Assembly (NCBI RefSeq): GCF_001274945.1 | Contig: NZ_LILB01000005.1 | Coordinates: 81,296 to 145,295, forward strand | Reading direction: 5' to 3' | DNA: 64,000 bases | Origin: Viridibacillus arvi | GTDB lineage: Bacteria; Bacillota; Bacilli; Bacillales_A; Planococcaceae | The notes under the pieces: generated by a model | The model's database searches: none | What the model was told of the DNA's origin: nothing | What the model saw: only the letters and a program-made list of their open reading frames with translations | Part shown: positions 18,004 through 26,632 of the stretch, one piece after another | How the letters are laid out: each line of letters opens with the position of its first letter | How positions within the stretch are numbered: the stretch's first letter is position 1 | Position numbers and translations under genes: made by a program

Positions 18004-18750
18004 TTACAGGCCTCTGCCACCATCAACATTCAATGTAGCTCCTGTTACAATTTTCGCGCGATCGGATAATAAATAAGTCACTGCATTAGCGATATCTTCA
18101 GGTTCGATTAATTCACCAAGAGGAACACTTTTTCTAAATACTTCCTCTTTTACAGTGCTGATATCAGCATCTTTGGCAGCAAATTGACCTAACATATTAG
18201 TATCAGCTGGCCCTGGATTAATCGTATTTACTCTTATTGAATAAGGCGCCAATTCAATTGCCATCGCTCTTGAAAAACTTTCTGCTGCTCCTTTTGAAGC
18301 AATATATGACTGTAAACCAGGTCGTGGTCTGACAGCTGAAATCGAAGCAATAATGACAATTGAACCTTGGCGATTCGGTTTCATATATTTGACTGCTTCT
18401 TTACATGAAATGAAAAGACTAGTCGCATTAATATCCATGAGTTTATGCCATTGACTCAATGTGACTTCTTCAATAGGCGTTGCTGCTTGAGCAATGCCTA
18501 TTGCATTTACCAAACCATCTATTTTGCCGAAGTCCTTGTGAACTTGAAAGAAAATTTCAGCAATCTGTTCTTCATCTAAGACACTGGCTGCATGCGTGTG
18601 AAGGTTGGGATGTTGGATTGATTGTAATGAATCCGTAGATAAATCAATCCCAATAACGTAAGCTCCTAGCTCGAGCAGTTGAGATACAATTGCTTTCCCC
18701 ATTCCTCCACCAGCACCTGTCACAACTATTACTTTATTGTTTAAGTCCAT
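18004..18750 (-). CDS. Short-chain dehydrogenase/reductase (SDR)
   Basis: This 248-residue classical SDR has the cofactor motif TGAGGGMG (11-18). An Asp at the end of beta-2 (VIGIDLS) favours NAD(H) over NADP(H). The active site is Ser in VIIASISAVRP and YIASK (Tyr-x-x-x-Lys, about 152-156), and NTINPGPADTNML follows. It ends with GATLNVDGGRGL, usual for 3-oxoacyl reductase-like members. It overlaps the upstream dehydrogenase gene by 10 bp, implying tight co-expression. The alcohol or keto substrate is unknown. Confidence 0.9.
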   Translation of the reverse strand: MDLNNKVIVVTGAGGGMGKAIVSQLLELGAYVIGIDLSTDSLQSIQHPNLHTHAASVLDEEQIAEIFFQVHKDFGKIDGLVNAIGIAQAATPIEEVTLSQWHKLMDINATSLFISCKEAVKYMKPNRQGSIVIIASISAVRPRPGLQSYIASKGAAESFSRAMAIELAPYSIRVNTINPGPADTNMLGQFAAKDADISTVKEEVFRKSVPLGELIEPEDIANAVTYLLSDRAKIVTGATLNVDGGRGL

Positions 18751-19847
18751 ATTTTCGACTCCTCATCTTCTTTAATTGCGTACTGTTCTATAATTTTATC
18801 TGAGATGGCTGCCCCCATTTGTTCAGTAGTTGCATTTCCACCAATATCTGCTGTTTTTATCTTCCCTTCAAGGAGTACCGATTCAATCGCATTAATAATT
18901 TTTGCTGAAAGATCTGCTCTCCCTAGATGGTCAAGCATTAAAGCTGCTGACCAAATCTGTGCAATTGGATTAGCGATTTCTTTTCCCGCAATATCCGGTG
19001 CAGAGCCGTGAACAGGTTCAAACATAGAAGGAAACTGTTTTTCTGGATTAATGTTTGCAGAAGGGGAAAGACCCAAGCCACCCACAATTCCAGAGCCAAG
19101 ATCTGATAATATATCACCAAATAAATTGGAAGCAACAACGACTTCAAATGATTGTGGTCTTTGTACAAAATAAGCAACAAGAGCATCAATATAAATCGAT
19201 TCTAATGCAAGGTTTGGATATTCGTTTTTTATTATTCTCTTAACATGTTCATCCCATAGTTTCATAGAGTGGATGATTGCGTTAGACTTCGTAGCACTCG
19301 TAACTTTCTTCTTACCATTTTTCTCTGCATATTCACAAGCAGCTTTAACGATTCTTTCAATACCTGCTGTAGTCATAATGGTATTTTGAATGGCCATCTC
19401 TGAATGTTGAGTCTCAAACATACGACCACCACTATTTGAATATTCACCTTCTGCATTTTCACGGAAAATGACAAAATCAATATCATCCCCATTGCTAAGT
19501 GGTGATGTAATGCCAGGTAATGATTTTACAGGTCTAAAGTTTACATATTGTTGGAATTGCTTACGAATTGGCATTATTAATTCCCATATTGTCACGTCAT
19601 CTGGTACTCTAGCATCACCAATAGCACCAAATAAAATAGCGTCATAGCTTTGTAGTGTGACAAGCCCATCCTCCGGCATCATTCTGCCATGTTCCAAATA
19701 ATAATCCGAACTCCACTCGAAATTTTCCTTATGCAACACAAAATCCTGTTCATGTTCTTCGAGGACAGACAACACTTTTAATGCTTCCGCCATTACTTCG
19801 ACACCGATACCATCTCCAGGAATTACCGCAATTTTAAATTCAGTCAT
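18741..19847 (-). CDS. Isopropylmalate/tartrate-type beta-decarboxylating dehydrogenase
   Basis: The protein has 368 residues. IAVIPGDGIGVEVMAEALKVL is the family start; NTIMTTAGIERIVKAACEYA, DALVAYFVQRPQSFEVVVASNLFGDILSDLGSGIVGGLGLSPSANI and the C-terminal MFEPVHGSAPDIAGK are the conserved substrate, metal and NAD segments. The segment WELIMPIRKQFQQYVNFRPVKSLPG is closer to tartrate/D-malate dehydrogenases than to LeuB. No leu genes are nearby. It would oxidise and decarboxylate a 2-hydroxy diacid. It overlaps the M20 gene before it by 8 bp and the SDR after it by 10 bp. Confidence 0.85.
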   Translation of the reverse strand: MTEFKIAVIPGDGIGVEVMAEALKVLSVLEEHEQDFVLHKENFEWSSDYYLEHGRMMPEDGLVTLQSYDAILFGAIGDARVPDDVTIWELIMPIRKQFQQYVNFRPVKSLPGITSPLSNGDDIDFVIFRENAEGEYSNSGGRMFETQHSEMAIQNTIMTTAGIERIVKAACEYAEKNGKKKVTSATKSNAIIHSMKLWDEHVKRIIKNEYPNLALESIYIDALVAYFVQRPQSFEVVVASNLFGDILSDLGSGIVGGLGLSPSANINPEKQFPSMFEPVHGSAPDIAGKEIANPIAQIWSAALMLDHLGRADLSAKIINAIESVLLEGKIKTADIGGNATTEQMGAAISDKIIEQYAIKEDEESKIWT

Positions 19848-21075
19848 TTACATTACTCCCATCCTTTAAAAAGCGTAATGCTGCATCTCTAAAAATAGCC
19901 GTTGTAACCGCTAATTCTTCAATATCTACATACTCATTGATTTGGTGTGGAATTTCTCTATCTCCTGCCCCAATTGTGACAATCGGTACACCATGCATGT
20001 GTAAAAACGTACCATCTGTCGCTCCAGGTACCCCATTATAAATTGGTTCTTCTGCTGTTACTTCCTTGACAGCATCATAAACTGCATGAACAACAGGGTG
20101 ATCTTTATCTGTAAATGTAGATGGACGGTTATCTAAAATCGTTAATTCTACATTAAAATCGGCGTCATCATTTTTTAATCTTGCAATAATTGCATTAATT
20201 TTATTTAATAATTCATCATGATCTTGTTGTGGAACGGTTCGAATGTCGAGTGTCATCATACAGTGATCAGGAATTACATTGATCTGAGCATCTCCTTTTA
20301 CAGGTGCTTGTAAAATAGTTGGCGTTATAGAAGGCCATTTTAAGTAAGGGTCCTCCCCTAATCTCTCTTGCTCTTCCTTCTCAAGTTTTTCGAGTTCTAC
20401 AATTAGTCTCGCCATTCGCCAATTTGGATTAATGCCACTCCACGATATTGCCCCGTGCGCCATCTTACCGTATACGTCAACTCTAATGCGCATTGCTCCT
20501 CGCTGAGCGATACAGACATTATTTTCTTCAGGTTCACAAATGATAGCCCCGTCTACACCGTCTGCCCAACCTTGTTTGATGAAGTGCTTAATGCCGAGCA
20601 TCATTCCTTCTTCATCAACAGGAATGCACAAAATGATCTTTCCACAAAACTCTTCTTTATCTTTTAAAATTGATTGAACAGCCGTGATCATACATGCCAA
20701 GTTACCTTTTGTATCATTCGTTCCTCTTCCGTACATTCGCCCATCAACAATTTCAGCACTGAAAGGACCGTAAGTCCAAGCATCAACATTTCCTTCTGTT
20801 ACTACATCCGTATGCCCTTCAAAAAGAAGTGTTTTACCAGGTTTACCTGAATCAATGATGCCAATAACATTTGGTCTACCAGGTACTACTTCTTCAATAT
20901 GTGTTTGAATGCCTATATTCTTTAAATATTCGGCTACATATAACGCTACTTTTGTTTCATTTGCATCTGCAATACCTTCTCTATATACACTTGGAATTTT
21001 GACTAGCTCCCGTGTTAATTGAATGACAGCTTCTCGATCTCGTAAATACGTCTCATTTTCTAATTTTAAATTCAT
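19840..21075 (-). CDS. M20-family amidohydrolase/peptidase (ArgE/DapE-like)
   Basis: The protein has 411 residues. Metal ligands are visible in order: LLFEGHTDVV (His, then Asp), GRGTNDTKGNLACM (bridging Asp), IPVDEEGMMLG (catalytic Glu pair), IICEPEENNV, and the late GDREIPHQINEYVDIEE (His). The lid/dimer domain lies around 190-300. This matches the ArgE/DapE/carboxypeptidase M20A group of di-zinc enzymes. It is the first gene of the ten-gene operon, so it probably hydrolyses an N-acyl amino acid or peptide brought in by the encoded transporter. The exact substrate is unknown. Confidence 0.9.
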   Translation of the reverse strand: MNLKLENETYLRDREAVIQLTRELVKIPSVYREGIADANETKVALYVAEYLKNIGIQTHIEEVVPGRPNVIGIIDSGKPGKTLLFEGHTDVVTEGNVDAWTYGPFSAEIVDGRMYGRGTNDTKGNLACMITAVQSILKDKEEFCGKIILCIPVDEEGMMLGIKHFIKQGWADGVDGAIICEPEENNVCIAQRGAMRIRVDVYGKMAHGAISWSGINPNWRMARLIVELEKLEKEEQERLGEDPYLKWPSITPTILQAPVKGDAQINVIPDHCMMTLDIRTVPQQDHDELLNKINAIIARLKNDDADFNVELTILDNRPSTFTDKDHPVVHAVYDAVKEVTAEEPIYNGVPGATDGTFLHMHGVPIVTIGAGDREIPHQINEYVDIEELAVTTAIFRDAALRFLKDGSNVND

Positions 21076-21375
21076 GTAATCTCCCCTTCTTTATTGTTTT
21101 TCAAATGTTCATAAGGAAAGCGAATATAAACTAAACAATAGTTATGAATATTCTGATATTAATTATATTTTGAAAACGTTTTCTATTAATTGGACAATAT
21201 GTGTGTACTTCTTATACAAGATTAGACAAGATGTCTTATCTCCACTTGTCTATAATTAGGAATTTCAAATATGAAGGAATTTAAGTGGTTTTCTGAGGAA
21301 AGGAACATTCTGTACAAAAAAAAGAAACCTTCAAAATGAAGGAATCCGAAGTAGGTTTGAAGTATTCATGATTGC
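21076..21375 (-). promoter_or_regulatory. Leader/control region of the ten-gene operon, with a cre-like site
   Basis: This 300-bp AT-rich interval precedes the M20 gene. TGAAAACGTTTTCT at 21171-21184 matches the CcpA cre consensus except at the last base, suggesting catabolite control. Upstream, AGACAAG (21224-21230) and CTTGTCT (21245-21251) form an inverted repeat with a 14-bp spacer, a candidate regulator site. The terminator of the TetR gene lies at its far end. Confidence 0.5.
21315..21346 (-). terminator. Terminator after the TetR gene
   Basis: On the minus strand the stem CCTTCA-TTT-TGAAGG is followed by TTTCTTTTTTTT. It separates the TetR gene from the catabolic operon, which lies in the same orientation. 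Confidence 0.75.
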
Positions 21376-22026
21376 TTAATCATTTTTAATATAACTAAGG
21401 AAAATATTTTTCAGAATAATTAATTGTGTCTCAGCAGGTACATTTGATTCGAGTAATACTATGCTTTTATGTAGGGATAATTTCTTAGAGAAAATACCGA
21501 ACACATTCGACAAAGTTGATAGAGTATCCGAAATCGGTATATCTGTTCGAATAGAGCCATCTGTTTTACCCGTCTCGATAATTTTATAGTAAATATCTAC
21601 AAGTTGTCTGGAGGTGGCATTATATACTTCCATACCTTCAAACGGCTCAATAGATTGAGCTACATAGGTTTCAAAACTTTCAAGAAATTTAATGCGACTC
21701 TCTTTTTGTTCATTAAAAGATATAAATGTATCAAATAAATGCTCTATCTTCTCATAACAAGTACCAGGTTTTTCCAACACTTCTTGAAAAATAACTATAT
21801 TCGCTTCAAGTGCTTTTGCAGCTACCGCGACAATAATCCTATCTTTTTTTGGAAAATATCGAAACAAAGTAGCTATGCCAATACTTGCTTCATCTGCAAT
21901 GTCTTGCATAGTAGTCTTTTCAAGACCCTTTCTTGCAAATACTCGATCAGCTGCTTCTACCATTTCAATAATTCTTTTTTGTTTCCCTTCTAATCGTTCT
22001 TTTTCTAATCGAGATTTGGGATCCAT
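21376..22026 (-). CDS. TetR-family regulator
   Basis: The product is about 216 residues. The ATG at 22026 is preferred over a GTG four codons upstream that is only 1 bp from AAGGAG. The N-terminal TetR domain is KRIIEMVEAADRVFARKGLEKTTMQDIADEASIGIATLFRYFPKKDRII (about 16-64), with the usual LFRYF recognition end. The C-terminal ligand domain is not conserved. It is divergent from an ABC-2-type permease over a region packed with inverted repeats, so that gene is its probable target. Confidence 0.88.
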   Translation of the reverse strand: MDPKSRLEKERLEGKQKRIIEMVEAADRVFARKGLEKTTMQDIADEASIGIATLFRYFPKKDRIIVAVAAKALEANIVIFQEVLEKPGTCYEKIEHLFDTFISFNEQKESRIKFLESFETYVAQSIEPFEGMEVYNATSRQLVDIYYKIIETGKTDGSIRTDIPISDTLSTLSNVFGIFSKKLSLHKSIVLLESNVPAETQLIILKNIFLSYIKND

Positions 22027-22133
22027 AGTAGTACACACTCCTTTTTACCGTTCTTCTAGACGCTTGTGATTCTATCAAATAGGATGATGAAAGTCAAAAC
22101 CGTCATTTTTAACTTTTTCATTGTAATATTTTA

Positions 22134-22197
22134 ACTATCATGATATTGTATTTATCACATTGATAGTGATACTATCATTACGATATTCATAGTATCA
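22134..22197. promoter_or_regulatory. Putative TetR operators
   Basis: TGATAGT-GAT-ACTATCA is a perfect inverted repeat at 22161-22177. TGATACTAT (22167-22175) and ATAGTATCA (22189-22197) form a second perfect 9-bp repeat with a 13-bp gap. ACTATCATGATA at 22134-22145 is a further related half. They lie between the divergent TetR and permease genes. Confidence 0.6.
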
Positions 22198-22237
22198 GTA
22201 ACAAAATTATTTTAACTTGAAATCGAGGAGTCTAAGT

Positions 22238-23473
22238 ATGAAAAGATTTTTAAAGACTAAAAGTATGTGGACGCCTGTCTGGATGGTATCTATTTTGATG
22301 ATTGTTATGGCCATCATCTACATCCCAATTTTTTCTAAAGCCACGCCAAATGTTCACAATTTTCCTATCGTTATTATTAACGAAGATACAGGGAGTAAAG
22401 TGAACGGGCAGCAAGTAGATATGGGCAAAATCATTAGTACAAATATTGCTAATTCAAAAGAAAGTACGGCTATTAAGTGGCAAACAGCATCTACCCGTGC
22501 TGACGGCTTAAAAATTTTAAAAAATAATAAAGCCTATGCTGCATTAATCATTCCTGAAAATTACACAACATCAATGCTAAAGTTACAAGACCATTTATTA
22601 CAAAACAAAGTGAATACAAAACAAGCAAAACTTGAATTAATCGTTAATAAAGCAGGAGGTCAATTTGCTTCTGGGATTGCACAATCTTCTTTACAAGCAG
22701 TGGCAACGAGCATTTCCAAAAGTGTAACTGAGCAAATTTCAGGAACATTGGATAGCTCAAAATCTACCCTCTCGCCAGAAAATGCACTCGTCTTAGCAAA
22801 TCCTATTCAAATCAATGAGAAGAATATCTCTGTAGTCAAAAACGATAATGGGATGACGCCTTTTATAATGGCATTATTATGCATGATTACAGGTATGATG
22901 GGATCTCAAATGGTAAATGGTTATGTAGACTCTATGTATACAGCATTAAAGACACATGGCTTGAAAATGAAAAAACATGCGGTCTTAAATGCAGAAATAA
23001 TATTTGGGATTTGTATGACTGCACTCATGTCAATTTTATTAGTAATTTGTACATTTGCAGTTTATAAAGTTGGGCATACGGCAAATTTATTGGCTATATT
23101 AGGATTCCTTATTTTCGGATCTATGACGATGTTCATGTTCTTCCAAGTATTCAATCTATTCTTTGGAAGATGGAGTTTATTAATCGCCTTTCCAATCAAT
23201 ATAATGGGAATATTCGCTAGTGGCGGGCCAATTCCAGTAAATATTTTACCGTCTGTTCACCAAATCTTTAGTAACATTTTACCAACGCATCATTTAGTAG
23301 ACGGTATGCGTTCACTGATTTATTACGATGGAAGAATGGAATCTGGCCTGTCTTCCTCACTAATAGCCTTATCAATCTTCTTTGTAGTTAGTGTTGTACT
23401 TTGTTATATCATTAGTCGAATAAAATTCAATAAAGATAATCGTAATCAATCCGCGGTGTCTACTGCAGAGTAA
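22238..23473 (+). CDS. ABC-2-type/YhgE-Pip-like membrane protein (DUF3533 type)
   Basis: The product is about 411 residues. The ATG at 22238 is chosen because GAGGAG lies 7 bp upstream; a longer reading from TTG at 22217 has no ribosome site. One helix near the N-terminus is followed by a long extracytoplasmic domain (about 35-205: VIINEDTGSKVNGQQVDMGK...). Five or six C-terminal helices include GMTPFIMALLCMITGMMGSQMV and INIMGIFASGGPIPVNILPS. This is the YhgE/Pip/SNG1 layout of ABC-2-like exporters that lack their own ATPase. It is under probable TetR control, which suggests export of a toxic or lipid-like substrate. Confidence 0.75.
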   Translation: MKRFLKTKSMWTPVWMVSILMIVMAIIYIPIFSKATPNVHNFPIVIINEDTGSKVNGQQVDMGKIISTNIANSKESTAIKWQTASTRADGLKILKNNKAYAALIIPENYTTSMLKLQDHLLQNKVNTKQAKLELIVNKAGGQFASGIAQSSLQAVATSISKSVTEQISGTLDSSKSTLSPENALVLANPIQINEKNISVVKNDNGMTPFIMALLCMITGMMGSQMVNGYVDSMYTALKTHGLKMKKHAVLNAEIIFGICMTALMSILLVICTFAVYKVGHTANLLAILGFLIFGSMTMFMFFQVFNLFFGRWSLLIAFPINIMGIFASGGPIPVNILPSVHQIFSNILPTHHLVDGMRSLIYYDGRMESGLSSSLIALSIFFVVSVVLCYIISRIKFNKDNRNQSAVSTAE

Positions 23474-23504
23474 TTTATGTAATAGGTCTGGGGAACCTCT
23501 AAGC

Positions 23505-23556
23505 TAAAAAAGAGCATGTTGTGAACGTCAAATCTGTTCAAAACATGCTCTTTTTT
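23505..23556. terminator. Bidirectional terminator between permease and CPBP protease genes
   Basis: AAAAAAGAGCATGTT / AACATGCTCTTTTTT pairs around GTGAACGTCAAATCTGTTC, with A6 and T6 flanks. Confidence 0.85.
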
Positions 23557-23657
23557 AATGTAATGGATTCATTTCTTTATAAAAAGTTTGAAATTTTATT
23601 AAGCCTTAATCAACTAACATTCCCGATAGTTTAAGTGTATTGTTGGACAAACAATCA

Positions 23658-24491
23658 CTAAGTCATGAAATACTTTCCATTAATAATGTTTGTATCTTCC
23701 CTTCCATACAATACTTTCTTTGGATTTATAACGATGATTAAAAGTGCTACTACTAAATAAAAAATTGCATTATACATGATTAAATCGATTAAGTTTCCGT
23801 TTATTATGCCAATAAAAAAATTAAAGAATTGGTGGATGATGATTGGGATGATTAAATTCTGATTTAAGTTATAAAATGCTGTCATGATGATCGTAGTGGA
23901 CATGATTGAAATCATAAAGAATAGAATGTATTTGATTAATTCAATGCCCATAAATCCTGTAGTAAACCATATTGGTAGATGCCACATCCCCCACCAAAAT
24001 CCGACGATAATCGAAGCTTTTAATGGCGAATGGTTCTTTTGGAGCTCCATTAGAGCGAAACCTCTCCACCCTATTTCTTCTCCTAGTGGCCCTGACAGAA
24101 GATTTTTCAAAAATAAATAGATCAACATTCCCCATGAAGATATCGTAAAAATTGAGTCTGTTTCACTGTTATTAGATACGAGAAACATAATCATGAAAAA
24201 TATGAAGGCTTGAATCATAATTACAGTAAGAATCATAGAGAATTTAAGTTTATTCTTGAATTTATCTTTTACAAATTGTATAAAACTTTGCCCAGGATAG
24301 ATTTTTTTAAATAAAGCTGCAAAAGCAAATGTTGAGGACCAAGCTGATATACAGAGCATTACATTAAAGAACCATTCAGGAAATCCTAACAACTTTATGG
24401 CTCCTACAAGACAAAAAAGTGGTAAAAAAATGATATTGGTTAGTAGAATAAAACTTGCTACTGGTTTTTTTAGTTTCTTTTCTCTATTCAT
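23658..24491 (-). CDS. CPBP-family intramembrane metalloprotease (CAAX protease/bacteriocin-immunity type)
   Basis: The product is about 277 residues. The ATG at 24491 is preferred because AAAGGGGA precedes it; a TTG six codons upstream has no such site. Eight or so transmembrane helices carry the Abi/CPBP motifs: EEIGWRGFAL (motif 1, Glu-Glu-x3-Arg), FWWGMWHLPIWF (motif 2 His) and HQFFNFFIG (motif 3 His/Asn). Such proteases act in prenyl-protein processing, bacteriocin self-immunity or regulated proteolysis. A MerR-type promoter lies just upstream with the MerR gene before it, so expression is probably induced by a drug-like ligand. Confidence 0.85.
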   Translation of the reverse strand: MNREKKLKKPVASFILLTNIIFLPLFCLVGAIKLLGFPEWFFNVMLCISAWSSTFAFAALFKKIYPGQSFIQFVKDKFKNKLKFSMILTVIMIQAFIFFMIMFLVSNNSETDSIFTISSWGMLIYLFLKNLLSGPLGEEIGWRGFALMELQKNHSPLKASIIVGFWWGMWHLPIWFTTGFMGIELIKYILFFMISIMSTTIIMTAFYNLNQNLIIPIIIHQFFNFFIGIINGNLIDLIMYNAIFYLVVALLIIVINPKKVLYGREDTNIINGKYFMT

Positions 24492-24518
24492 GTGAAATCC
24501 CCTTTTCAAACTAAGTAT

Positions 24519-24550
24519 TTCGTAAATATCATAACGCTCATATTTACGAA
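24519..24550 (-). promoter_or_regulatory. Perfect 11-bp inverted repeat in the CPBP leader
   Basis: TTCGTAAATAT and ATATTTACGAA are separated by 10 bp. The repeat lies between the MerR-type promoter and the start codon, so it would fall in the 5' leader as a hairpin or as a second protein-binding site. Confidence 0.5.
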
Positions 24551-24557
24551 TATATTC

Positions 24558-24588
24558 AGCTTAAACCTAGGGGTTACTCACAGGTCAA
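24558..24588 (-). promoter_or_regulatory. MerR-type promoter with 19-bp spacer before the CPBP gene
   Basis: On the minus strand, -35 TTGACC and -10 TAAGCT are exactly 19 bp apart, the stretched spacing that MerR-family activators correct by bending DNA. Centred in the spacer is a dyad ACCTGTGAG-TAA-CCCCTAGGT (perfect ACCT/AGGT outer arms, 6 of 9 pairs). The MerR-family gene ends 13 bp upstream. Confidence 0.7.
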
Positions 24589-24600
24589 TACATGTCTGCA

Positions 24601-25395
24601 TTATTTTATAGGTACATACATTTCTAAAAATACACGTTCAAGTCCATCTTCATAAGTGGTAAGTAATAGATTTATATAAACTAGCCCCAACGGTTCATAC
24701 CCATTTTCTATGGCTGCTTTTCTTAAACTAGCTTCCACGTTATGGTCAATATTTTTTCCACCGGTTGACCATCTTCCATCTTCAATAACGGTATACATAC
24801 ATTTTGGATGAGATAGAATCTCACCTTCAATTTCTTTATGAAAGTCTTCTACTTTTCTTACAATGATAAACTTATCTTCTAGAATACCTTCGTCATTGAA
24901 TCTTATGACTCTTCTTAAAGAGGTTAGAGTAACTGCTTTTTTCAAGTTGTCTGTGTTCTCTTTAAGAGTTTCATATTCATCATACGCAGTGAAATGCTCT
25001 ATTTCTCCTTTTATTTCTAAAGGCTTCATTTCTTTTACTGTGTATTTCCCTAAGAATTGTTTAATTTTTTCGCAATCTTCTTTTACGATCTGAAGCTTTT
25101 TTAAAAGAAGCTGTTTATATTCTATTTCCTCTAAAACATCTCGTTCTTTCTCTTCTAATATTGATTTTATCCCCTCTATACTCTTGCTTTTTCTTAAATC
25201 CTGGATTTTTTTAATCTCAATATCCATTTCTCTATAGAAATTTACTGTTGTTATATCATATATATCAAAACGATTATATTTTCTATACCCATTCTCAATA
25301 TTTTGCTTCGGCTTTACTAATTCCTTTTCTTCATAAAATTTCAAGGTATCTCTAGATACACCTAAAAATTGAGCAACTTGTCCAATAGTGTACAT
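24601..25395 (-). CDS. MerR-family regulator with GyrI-like effector domain (BltR/BmrR type)
   Basis: The product is about 264 residues. The ATG at 25395 is chosen since AAAGGAG precedes it. The N-terminal MerR HTH is MYTIGQVAQFLGVSRDTLKFYEEKELVKPKQ with wing ENGYRKYNRFDIYD. A coiled-coil dimer helix (about 75-115) follows. The C-terminal part (about 130-260) looks like the GyrI/BmrR multidrug-binding fold, with GYEPLGLVYINLLLTTYEDGLERVFLEMYVPIK at the end. It is the likely activator of the CPBP gene downstream through the 19-bp-spacer promoter. Confidence 0.85.
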   Translation of the reverse strand: MYTIGQVAQFLGVSRDTLKFYEEKELVKPKQNIENGYRKYNRFDIYDITTVNFYREMDIEIKKIQDLRKSKSIEGIKSILEEKERDVLEEIEYKQLLLKKLQIVKEDCEKIKQFLGKYTVKEMKPLEIKGEIEHFTAYDEYETLKENTDNLKKAVTLTSLRRVIRFNDEGILEDKFIIVRKVEDFHKEIEGEILSHPKCMYTVIEDGRWSTGGKNIDHNVEASLRKAAIENGYEPLGLVYINLLLTTYEDGLERVFLEMYVPIK

Positions 25396-25717
25396 AATAT
25401 TCTCCTTTATTATTGCAACATATTCTTTATGATATTTCACATTTTCAGTACATCAAAAAATAACAATATAGGTTTTATAATAATAACAAAGTTAATGAAC
25501 AATAAGTAAATAACTAACAAAATTAGAATACGAGATAAAAAATTTAAAATATATAAAATGGCAGTTCACTATTGAATATGCAACTAGATATTATATCAAT
25601 TTAATAGAACTCGTCATTTTATTAATAGTTTTATTGATAAAATCCTATATTTCCGTTAAAAGGCACTTTTTACAAAAGAAAAACGTTATAATTTTCAGAA
25701 AAGGAAAGGTGGATTGT
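25396..25717. other. Intergenic region between MerR and LysR genes
   Basis: This AT-rich divergent interval of 322 bp holds the promoters of both regulators. It contains AAAGGAAAGGTGG as the LysR ribosome site (25700-25712). No RNA gene, riboswitch or clear palindrome was recognised. Confidence 0.5.
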
Positions 25718-26632
25718 ATGACGATCCAACAAATAAAATATGTACTTGCAGTTGCACGTAATCGCTCCATTAACAAAGCTGCACAAGAATTATTCATTAG
25801 CCAGCCGAGTCTTTCAAAAGCGCTAAAGGAACTCGAAAATGAAATGGGCATCACGATTTTTTCACGAACCAATAAAGGAATTATTATTACGAAGGAAGGA
25901 ACGGAATTTTTACAATATGCCCGCCAAGTTGTAGAGCAAATGGAACTATTAGAAAATCGCTATTTATCAACAAAAGTAAAGCAACAGCAATTCTCGGTCT
26001 CTACTCAGCACTATGCCTTTGCGGTAAGCGCTTTTGTACGCCTACTCGAAAACTATGACCGTAATGAGTATGATTTCATGCTACGTGAAACGAAAACATA
26101 TGAAATTATTGAGGACGTCAAAACACTACGAAGCGAAATTGGTATTTTGTATTTAAATGAATTTAACAAACAAGTCATTGAGAAGTTTTTACGCGAAGGT
26201 AATTTGAAGTTTAATGAGTTATTTCAAGCAGATGCACACGTGTTTATTTACCGCCAAAATCCACTTGCGGAAAAACCATTTGTAACGCTCGAGGATTTAT
26301 TGCCGTACCCATACTTGTCATTTGAGCAAGGAGATTATAACTCCTTCCATTTCTCAGAGGAAATTTTGAGTACATTATCACGTCCAAAAAATATACGTGT
26401 CAGTGACCGTGCCACACTATTTAATTTATTAATTGGCTTAAATGGCTATACCATTTCAAGTGGAGTCATAAATGAAGAACTCAATAACGATATTGTAGCC
26501 GTTCCCCTACTTGTCGATGAAAAAATGCATGTCGGTTATATTACACACAAACATTTGGATCTAAGTCCACTCGCACATGTCTACTTGGATTATTTAAAAG
26601 AAAGTATCGCAACAGAAATGAAAACGGTATAG
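25718..26632 (+). CDS. LysR-family transcriptional regulator
   Basis: The product is about 304 residues, starting at the ATG at 25718 with a strong ribosome site; a longer reading from 25634 adds a lysine-rich stretch with no site. The HTH is MTIQQIKYVLAVARNRSINKAAQELFISQPSLSKALKELENEMGITIFSRTNKGIIIT (1-58), near-consensus LysR. The effector domain shows ERFL-type and FEQGDYNSFHFSEE segments. LysR regulators usually act on a divergent gene; here the divergent neighbour is the MerR gene, so the target is unclear and may lie elsewhere. Confidence 0.9.
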   Translation: MTIQQIKYVLAVARNRSINKAAQELFISQPSLSKALKELENEMGITIFSRTNKGIIITKEGTEFLQYARQVVEQMELLENRYLSTKVKQQQFSVSTQHYAFAVSAFVRLLENYDRNEYDFMLRETKTYEIIEDVKTLRSEIGILYLNEFNKQVIEKFLREGNLKFNELFQADAHVFIYRQNPLAEKPFVTLEDLLPYPYLSFEQGDYNSFHFSEEILSTLSRPKNIRVSDRATLFNLLIGLNGYTISSGVINEELNNDIVAVPLLVDEKMHVGYITHKHLDLSPLAHVYLDYLKESIATEMKTV

